DNA from: Paludibacteraceae bacterium
GTDB lineage: Bacteria; Bacteroidota; Bacteroidia; Bacteroidales; Paludibacteraceae
DNA length: 64,000 bases
Assembly (NCBI GenBank): GCA_017937025.1
Contig: JAGBEJ010000006.1
Span: 62,001-126,000, forward strand
Direction of reading: 5' to 3'
Shown here: positions 53,433-58,481 of the stretch, piece after piece
Layout: every line of letters begins with the position of its first letter
Position numbering within the stretch: position 1 is the stretch's first letter
Program-made: the position numbers and the translations under genes
The notes under the pieces: generated by a model
What the model saw: the letters and a program-made list of their open reading frames with translations, nothing else
Database searches by the model: none
What the model was told of the DNA's origin: nothing

Positions 53433-54202
53433 TAATATACACTTTCGACGGAACTATGGACGGACTGCTGACTGCGGTGTTCTATGCTTTCTCGTTCAAG
53501 GAGCAGCCTGAGGCGTTGCTCGCCGAGGGCGATGAGATGCCGTTGTTCTGCGAGCGTGTCTATCGTGTGGCGACAGATGAGGAAAAGGCTCGCCGCGTGT
53601 GGGCAGGGCTGGAGAAGAAACTGTCGAGAGAGGCGATGAGGCTGATTTCCGTCAGCTGGCTGTCGGAGTTGAGGGAGGTGAATGCGCCGTTGTTCCGTTA
53701 CATCTGCAAGGTGTTCCGTCTGGGCGACATATCACGCAACTTCGCCGACAACGATGTGCTCGCCGTGACCAATATCGCGCGCAAAGTGCTGCATGAGCAG
53801 CTGCGCATGAAGCAGTTTATCCGCTTTCAGAAAGCTAATGACGGGACATATCTCGCCGTCGTTTCGCCCGACCATAATGTGCTGCCGCTCATCATCGACC
53901 ATTTCCAGGACCGATTCAACGACCAGCCTTGGCTCATCTACGATGCCAAACGGCATTATGGCTACCATTACGACGGCGCGTCCGATGCCGTGCGCATAAC
54001 GTTCGAGGATGAGGCTTCCGTGCCGTTCTGCCTTGCCGACGGCAAACTCAACGACGACGTCCTCAGCAGCGACGACCGTCTGATGCAGGACCTTTGGCGC
54101 ACATACTTCAAGGCCATTTGCATCCGCGAGCGCATGAATCCACGCAAGCAGCTCAACGACATGCCTCGCCGCTACTGGAAATACATGACGGAAAAGCAAT
54201 AA
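53429..54202 (+). CDS. DUF4130-family putative DNA repair partner protein
   Basis: A 257-residue protein with an N-terminal YTFDGTMDGLLTAVFYAF start and a C-terminal uracil-DNA-glycosylase-like region, the DUF4130/TIGR03915 family. It follows and overlaps the radical-SAM gene, matching the known two-gene module of unknown but DNA-related function. Its last 23 bases (54180-54202) are copied with two synonymous changes at 58404-58426, see findings. Confidence 0.85.
   Translation: MIIYTFDGTMDGLLTAVFYAFSFKEQPEALLAEGDEMPLFCERVYRVATDEEKARRVWAGLEKKLSREAMRLISVSWLSELREVNAPLFRYICKVFRLGDISRNFADNDVLAVTNIARKVLHEQLRMKQFIRFQKANDGTYLAVVSPDHNVLPLIIDHFQDRFNDQPWLIYDAKRHYGYHYDGASDAVRITFEDEASVPFCLADGKLNDDVLSSDDRLMQDLWRTYFKAICIRERMNPRKQLNDMPRRYWKYMTEKQ
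54180..54202 (+). repeat. Direct repeat, left boundary of the lasso island
   Basis: The last 23 bases of the DUF4130 gene (codons for YMTEKQ and the stop) recur at 58404-58426 with 21 of 23 identical. The two differences are A to G in GAA/GAG and CAA/CAG, both synonymous. This is how an att-type duplication that preserves a gene's 3' end looks. Confidence 0.7.
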
Positions 54203-54317
54203 TAGCATATAAGAATATGAAATTATGATGTCAATCTTTTTCTTGCTTACTTCGACATCGTCACCCTCCACCATAAGTTGGTGCAGTCTTCTGTGTAATC
54301 TAAGAATATAAAAATCG

Positions 54318-54325
54318 TATCTTTG
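54318..54325 (+). promoter_or_regulatory. Putative -7 box upstream of the 6S-like RNA
   Basis: TATCTTTG is a full -7 match. It lies about 70 bases before the rod-shaped RNA element. A clean -33 TTTG is lacking (TGTG at 54292). Confidence 0.4.
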
Positions 54326-54393
54326 TCACAAAATCTTAAAATAACAACAAGAGGATAGATATTTCAAATTAAAGACATCATATAATAATAGAG

Positions 54394-54562
54394 CTTGCAC
54401 TCTTATTCTTGCTTTGCAAATCCGCCAAATTTATTAAGTACCAAGAATAGGCAGCGATGAGTTCACGCATAGGGCGTGAGCTGTTCGTGTTTATTCGGTA
54501 CTCGATTCTTGGCGGAATCTGCAAAGCGGATAAGCAGTCAACGGACAGTTCCGCTTTTTTTT
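54394..54562 (+). ncRNA. Structured RNA candidate, 6S-RNA-like rod with terminator
   Basis: A long imperfect hairpin can be drawn. The outer stem pairs GCTTTGCAAATCCGCCAA (54411-54428) with TTGGCGGAATCTGCAAAGC (54509-54527) and continues outward through CTTAT/ATAAG and TTGCACT/AGTCAA. An internal bubble (54429-54436 / 54503-54508) follows, then an upper stem AGTACC/GGTACT and AGTTCACGC/GCGTGAGCT capped by a small loop. A rho-independent terminator (AAAGCGGA...TCCGCTTT plus T-run) ends it, and competes with the outer stem. No reading frame fits. Rod with a central bubble is the 6S RNA shape; alternatives are an unknown sRNA. Confidence 0.5.
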
Positions 54563-54617
54563 ATGTATATAGGTAATCTTCTTATACATAATTGTAGCAA
54601 ATAATAATAGGTAGATG

Positions 54618-54661
54618 TGTAGAGAAATATTCAACAGAATTGTAGGGATAATATCTACATG
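54618..54661 (+). promoter_or_regulatory. Regulatory element copy 1 (operator upstream of HTH gene)
   Basis: 44 bases here match 54957-55000 at 34 positions without gaps. Each copy holds the inverted repeat TGTAG-N9-CTACA (here 54641-54659). A -7-like box GATTTTTG ends at 54698, 39 bases after the inverted repeat, exactly as in copy 2, so it is probably the regulated promoter of the HTH gene. Confidence 0.6.
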
Positions 54662-54753
54662 TATGGAGTGGAGTTGTTGAGTATTTTAGGGATTTTTGCA
54701 ACTAGAGAAGATTTGGAAACAGACTATGTTGAATGTACTAAACAGTTGTTTTT

Positions 54754-54984
54754 ATGCACATAGGTAAGGAGATTCATCAAGAGTTAAAACGTCAGGGACG
54801 CACGGTAGTCTGGTTTGCGGAGCACATGTGCTGCGACCGCAGCACTGCGTATGAGATATTTAAGAAGGAGACTATTGACACTGGTCAACTAATAAGAATA
54901 AGTCGCTTATTGAAGAAAAATTTCTTGGAGAGTTTGATGAAGGAGATAGATAGTGATGTAGAAAAATATTCAACAAATATGTAG
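54754..54984 (+). CDS. Small HTH transcriptional regulator
   Basis: A 76-residue XRE-like protein: IGKEIHQELKRQGRTVVWFAEHM, then CDRSTAYEIFKKETIDTGQLIRISRLLKKNF is a helix-turn-helix with the helix positions of Cro/C1-type repressors. There is no other domain. It sits upstream of the precursor gene, and its own 3' end lies within regulatory copy 2. It probably recognises the TGTAG-N9-CTACA repeats and controls both itself and the lasso genes. Confidence 0.7.
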   Translation: MHIGKEIHQELKRQGRTVVWFAEHMCCDRSTAYEIFKKETIDTGQLIRISRLLKKNFLESLMKEIDSDVEKYSTNM

Positions 54985-55000
54985 GAAACTTTCCTACATG
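54957..55000 (+). promoter_or_regulatory. Regulatory element copy 2 (operator upstream of lasso precursor)
   Basis: The second copy of the 44-base element, with the inverted repeat TGTAG-N9-CTACA at 54980-54998, where the full palindrome GTAGGAAACTTTCCTAC can be read. It overlaps the last codons and the stop of the HTH gene and ends seven bases before the -33 box of the precursor promoter. Confidence 0.6.
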
Positions 55001-55006
55001 CTTTAC

Positions 55007-55037
55007 TTTGACTAAAATGATAAAATGCAAAACTTTG
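55007..55037 (+). promoter_or_regulatory. Putative promoter of the lasso operon
   Basis: TTTG (55007-55010), a 19-base spacer, and AAACTTTG (55030-55037; seven of eight to TAnnTTTG). The start codon of the precursor is 76 bases further, leaving a leader of about 70 bases. Confidence 0.6.
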
Positions 55038-55112
55038 CGATATACAAAAAAGAGAATAATGCCGAACACTCTAAACCCAAGGTAGGCGATAACAATTAAT
55101 TGTTTTACAACT

Positions 55113-55256
55113 ATGAAAAAAATCATTGCAAAGCTCTTCGGAGTTTACGCTGGTGTTAAGAACATCAACGGCAGAAAATCAAGTGGCGTTGAAGATTCGG
55201 GTGGTTTCAAGCATTGGGCTTATTATAATCCCAATGGCTATGATAATGTTAATTGA
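55113..55256 (+). CDS. Candidate lasso/RiPP precursor peptide
   Basis: A 47-codon gene, too short to have been found by length alone. The product starts with a basic, hydrophobic leader (KKIIAKLFGVYAGVKNIN) and ends with an aromatic, glycine/asparagine-rich core (FKHWAYYNPNGYDNVN). A lasso core starting at Gly20 would place Glu27 at position 8 or Asp28 at position 9, matching the 8- or 9-residue macrolactam rings of the class. The leader -2 residue is then Ile18, where Thr is usual, so the start of the core is not certain. It is immediately followed by a terminator and the B2, C and ATP-grasp genes. Confidence 0.7.
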   Translation: MKKIIAKLFGVYAGVKNINGRKSSGVEDSGGFKHWAYYNPNGYDNVN

Positions 55257-55269
55257 TTTATTAAAAAAC

Positions 55270-55296
55270 AAAAAGAGGCTTCGGCCTCTTTTTTTT
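55270..55296 (+). terminator. Terminator between precursor and biosynthesis genes
   Basis: AAAAAGAGGC-TTCG-GCCTC followed by an eight-T run, 14 bases after the precursor stop. Partial read-through would give high precursor and low enzyme levels, as in other lasso operons. The B2 start codon follows four bases later. Confidence 0.9.
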
Positions 55297-55299
55297 GCT

Positions 55300-55842
55300 A
55301 TGATAAAAAAGATAACAGCTATTTATAATAAACGAAACTATTCTTTCAATAAGTGGATTGGGTGTATGATAGAGAAGAATGGTGTTGCAACTTCCTTGGT
55401 GCCATGCTTTTTAAAGCCACAAGAGTATAATGCAGTTGTCAATCCTTTGATTGCAGTTGAACAGCCTCCATATAGAGTCCTGCATTCTAATATTAGTAAT
55501 GTTGTCAGGGTATATGCTAAAATATTGACGTGGTTAAGCCGTCATTCTTTTATGGGGGCGTATGTGTTTAGCAAACTGCTATCCCCACGTTATGAAGATG
55601 CTCAGGAGGCTGTCGCTGTTTATTATAGAATTATTCCAGGCGAACAACAGCGTAAACTTTGCCTTGCAAGAATGTTGTTTGCTTCTTCCATGTCTAAACG
55701 ATTTAAGAAGCACGGCATTGGCGTGATAGGTGCTTTTTTACCTTCCAGACAAATGCATGCTTGGGTTATGGAAGATGGACGCCCTGCCGATAGATGGGAT
55801 AATGAATGGATATGTTATCAACCAGTAGCGGTAATTGAATGA
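55300..55842 (+). CDS. Lasso peptide B2-like leader peptidase
   Basis: A 180-residue transglutaminase-like cysteine peptidase. The C-terminal half has the B2 pattern: Cys121 in KLCLARMLFASS, His153 in MHAWVMEDG and Asp164 or Asp167. The Cys-His gap (32 residues) equals, as I recall, that of McjB. It would remove the precursor leader. The N-terminal 100 residues do not look like a PqqD-type leader-recognition (RRE) domain, and no separate RRE gene is present. The frame extends upstream, but that part is the precursor and terminator, so ATG 55300 is used. It overlaps the next gene by four bases. Confidence 0.78.
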   Translation: MIKKITAIYNKRNYSFNKWIGCMIEKNGVATSLVPCFLKPQEYNAVVNPLIAVEQPPYRVLHSNISNVVRVYAKILTWLSRHSFMGAYVFSKLLSPRYEDAQEAVAVYYRIIPGEQQRKLCLARMLFASSMSKRFKKHGIGVIGAFLPSRQMHAWVMEDGRPADRWDNEWICYQPVAVIE

Positions 55843-56993
55843 GAAATATTACAAATGAGTTGCTAAAACAGCCGTCACTGTCTTTTTTCGATAAAAGAAG
55901 AGGGACTGTCATTCCGGATATTTGCGATGAGATAAGGAATGGTCTATGGCGAGATTATAATGTCGATGTAGCTTTGGCTAACGAGAAAATAGATGCAACA
56001 AGAGTTCTTGACATGAGTTCAGAGTTTGCGGATTATATTCCGCTGAAAGATGGTGTTGTGTGGAATTCTGAAATCAATTGTTTTGAGGAACAAAAATATG
56101 TGCCTCATATTGTCGAAGGTATGAACTACGACAAGTTCCTTGCCCTATGTGATGAATATTTTGCGCCATACAAGGATAAGAAAATAGCGGTTCATCTTAG
56201 TGGAGGTTTAGATAGTAGCATAATTATTTGCATACTGAAAGAACTCAACATTCCATTCAGTCTATTTGGATTAGTGACAGATAGATTTGAATTTCGTACA
56301 GAGCGAAGAATTCAGAATATATTGGCGGAGTATGGCGTTGAAACAGTATTTGTTAATTTGGAGGAATATCCCCATTATGGAGACCTTGACGGATTCCCAG
56401 CACTGCAAATGCCAAATGATTTTATCAAGTGTATTGCACCGTCAAGAAAAATGGTTTCTGAAATGAAACAATGTGGAGTAGACGTGGTTTTTGGAGGGCA
56501 AGGTGGAGATTCGCTTTTTGTTGATTCTATTCCATTGGGACTTGATGGTGTGAGTTTTAATATACCTAATGAGTTTGATGTTAATGTAGAAAATGAAATG
56601 CATTATGTTCCCAATGGCATGGAATTGAAGTCTTTCTATGCTGACAAAAGGATAATTGATGCCATCTGCACTTTGCGCCAAGGGCAAAGGATAGATTCGC
56701 CTAAGTGGTGGGCAAGAAAGTTCTTCAAAGGCATATTGCCAAGGGAATTGTCTGACTATTGCTATACTGCTGACTTTTTTGGACTCTCCATGAGTGGATT
56801 GGAAGCAGCTAAACCTACTATCAAGACTTTGTTTGAAGAGGCTCACGATTTGCTTGAGCATCCAGCATTCTCTCCAAAGGCAACAAAGGAAATGTTAGAG
56901 ACCGATGTGTTCAGTTTTGATTATCACAGCTATTGTGACTTTTGTTGCCGAATTTCCATTGCTGCGTGGGTAACGGCTTTATTTAGAAAGTAA
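55839..56993 (+). CDS. Lasso cyclase-like asparagine synthetase homologue
   Basis: A 384-residue ATP-dependent macrolactam-forming enzyme candidate. The pyrophosphate loop SGGLDSS lies at residues 121-127, and GGQGGDS at 219-225 fits the AsnB/lasso C active site. The glutaminase domain normal in asparagine synthetases is missing, including its Cys2 (here Arg), and the N-terminal region is only about 115 residues, shorter than in McjC. So it should activate the ring acid by adenylation and form the isopeptide bond. It overlaps the B2 gene by four bases. Confidence 0.8.
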   Translation: MRNITNELLKQPSLSFFDKRRGTVIPDICDEIRNGLWRDYNVDVALANEKIDATRVLDMSSEFADYIPLKDGVVWNSEINCFEEQKYVPHIVEGMNYDKFLALCDEYFAPYKDKKIAVHLSGGLDSSIIICILKELNIPFSLFGLVTDRFEFRTERRIQNILAEYGVETVFVNLEEYPHYGDLDGFPALQMPNDFIKCIAPSRKMVSEMKQCGVDVVFGGQGGDSLFVDSIPLGLDGVSFNIPNEFDVNVENEMHYVPNGMELKSFYADKRIIDAICTLRQGQRIDSPKWWARKFFKGILPRELSDYCYTADFFGLSMSGLEAAKPTIKTLFEEAHDLLEHPAFSPKATKEMLETDVFSFDYHSYCDFCCRISIAAWVTALFRK

Positions 56994-56997
56994 CATT

Positions 56998-57054
56998 ATG
57001 AATAATCAAGTAATAGCAACTGCTGTTATTGGCATTTTGTCTATGTCTAATTAG
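56998..57054 (+). CDS. 18-codon hydrophobic micro-ORF
   Basis: Between the C and ATP-grasp genes an ATG opens an 18-codon frame (MNNQVIATAVIGILSMSN) four bases after the C stop codon. It is hydrophobic with an uncharged middle. It could be a small membrane peptide, a relic of an immunity or transport gene, or chance. Confidence 0.25.
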   Translation: MNNQVIATAVIGILSMSN

Positions 57055-57067
57055 AAGATAATTGACC

Positions 57068-57805
57068 ATGAAATATCAAATCGTATATGCACGTGAACCA
57101 CAAATGGGTGACACGTATATGAAGGCATTTGAAACAGATATTGATGCTCAAATAAAAGCTGGATTTGCAGTAGGTTTAGACCCGTCGCCAGAGGCTGAGC
57201 ATCTTATTCTGCGTTCATACAGCATTAGAGAGGAATGTAAATACCCCCAAGATTCTCGTTTTATCAACAATTGGCAAGCCAATGCCAATTGCTTGTTCAT
57301 GGATTTGTATTATCCTCTTATCTCTGACCTCACTATCCCAACTTTCTTTGTTGATAAGTTGGAGGAAACTGTGATATCTAAAATCAAAGATTTAGGTTGG
57401 GAGAAGGCTTTTATCAAAGGTAGAGTTCATGCATTGGATAATATAGAGGCGGGACTTTGTGTTTGGCCCAATTATTCAATCTCGGAGATAAGCGACAACT
57501 ATAAGAAGTACCATTATGATGAACCTCCTTTTGCCGTCAGACAGTTCTATGACCCTGAAAAATTGTTTTACTACGAAAGATATTGGGTTATGAACGGCAA
57601 GGTTTTTATAAAGAGTGGCATTATTCCTGATATTGTAAAGGAAGCAGCAGAAAGACTTAAAGCTACTGGCAGTAAATATTTCACGATTGATGCTACTGAT
57701 GAAGTTATCATGGAGGTGAATCCAGGTGAGTCTTCCGATAGATTTGGAGAAAATCCACCTGAGTTATTTGCCGAGTGGTTTAAACAAGCATTTCTTGATG
57801 ATTAA
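57068..57805 (+). CDS. ATP-grasp enzyme of the lasso cluster
   Basis: A 245-residue protein with an ATP-grasp C-terminal lobe: KAFIKGRVHALDN for the ATP-binding lysine, FAVRQFYD..LFYYERYW and IDATDEVIMEVNPGES for the metal-binding acids. It belongs to the small R2K-like clade found with peptide-modifying clusters. Such enzymes form amide or ester bonds on peptides. It may add a second cross-link or C-terminal residue to the lasso peptide; the exact reaction is unknown. TTG at 57062 is in frame but ATG 57068 is used. Confidence 0.7.
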   Translation: MKYQIVYAREPQMGDTYMKAFETDIDAQIKAGFAVGLDPSPEAEHLILRSYSIREECKYPQDSRFINNWQANANCLFMDLYYPLISDLTIPTFFVDKLEETVISKIKDLGWEKAFIKGRVHALDNIEAGLCVWPNYSISEISDNYKKYHYDEPPFAVRQFYDPEKLFYYERYWVMNGKVFIKSGIIPDIVKEAAERLKATGSKYFTIDATDEVIMEVNPGESSDRFGENPPELFAEWFKQAFLDD

Positions 57806-57811
57806 AAGCAG

Positions 57812-58405
57812 ATGAAGTACATTGATGAAATCAATTCTCTCCCTTCTTTATACAAAGTTGAATTGTCTGCATGTTTTATTACGGATATATTGGCAGCACT
57901 GACTTATGCATCAACTACTAAAATTATGATTGAAGGAATCGATGAGGATGTATTGTCTTGGCGTATGATAATATCGGCTTTGCTTGGGGTGTTCATTGGT
58001 GGAGCGTATATTGCTAATAAGAACAAGATTTTTAAGCACTTCCAAATAATTAATGTTACCGAGATTGTTCTATATGGTTTGCTTATAGCATATCTTGAAA
58101 TAACGTGGAATTTTAATGTTTATTTCTTGGTAGCTGCGGTTGTTGGAGCGTTTGTTGGCAATTTTGTTGTAAATGGAAATATGATGCTGCATGAAAAGAT
58201 AACTGATGATGAGAACGCAAGAGTCAATTTTAGATTGTTACAAAACATAACGTCTCGAATAAGCACATTGGCGGGTGCTGGTGCTGCATTGTTTGTCGAT
58301 TTTGAAATCAGAACATTGTTTATTGTGATGTTCTTCGGAATGACATTAGACAATATAATGATGTTCTATGTTTACAACAAACTTCCTGACGATAAGAAAA
58401 TGTAA
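57812..58405 (+). CDS. Six-span membrane protein of the lasso cluster (export or immunity candidate)
   Basis: A 197-residue protein with five or six predicted membrane helices (about 20-38, 48-66, 82-100, 104-125, 150-165, 168-188) and no ATPase domain. It could be half of an MFS-like exporter or an immunity protein. It follows the ATP-grasp gene by six bases, is the last gene of the cluster, and its stop codon touches the right-hand direct repeat. Confidence 0.65.
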   Translation: MKYIDEINSLPSLYKVELSACFITDILAALTYASTTKIMIEGIDEDVLSWRMIISALLGVFIGGAYIANKNKIFKHFQIINVTEIVLYGLLIAYLEITWNFNVYFLVAAVVGAFVGNFVVNGNMMLHEKITDDENARVNFRLLQNITSRISTLAGAGAALFVDFEIRTLFIVMFFGMTLDNIMMFYVYNKLPDDKKM

Positions 58406-58426
58406 TACATGACGGAGAAGCAGTAA
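58404..58426 (+). repeat. Direct repeat, right boundary of the lasso island
   Basis: The copy of the 3' end of the DUF4130 gene (see 54180-54202). It contains GAG and CAG codons, in line with the GC-richer host genes, where the left copy has GAA and CAA. After it comes the convergent terminator of transketolase, the likely original downstream sequence of the DUF4130 gene. Confidence 0.7.
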
Positions 58427-58429
58427 ACA

Positions 58430-58465
58430 AAAAAAACGGAGACGCAATTGCGCCTCCGTTTTTCT
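58430..58465. terminator. Bidirectional terminator
   Basis: AAACGGAGACGCAAT pairs with ATTGCGCCTCCGTTT, with A- and T-runs at the ends. It ends transketolase on the minus strand and whatever enters from the left. Confidence 0.88.
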
Positions 58466-58481
58466 TTTATGTCGTATTTTC

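Noticed and set aside
55203-55256. Gly-Gly leader of a class II bacteriocin-like peptide exported by a C39 ABC transporter
   Set aside because: No C39 peptidase or ABC transporter is encoded in the cluster, and the B2 and cyclase genes point to a lasso-type pathway.
55126-55299. Upstream extension of the B2 frame by 58 codons
   Set aside because: It overlaps the precursor gene in another frame and the terminator hairpin, and shows no signal peptide or domain.
55839-56993. Ordinary asparagine synthetase
   Set aside because: The glutaminase domain and its catalytic Cys2 are absent, the gene overlaps a B2-type peptidase gene, and it follows a small precursor gene, which fits a lasso cyclase better.
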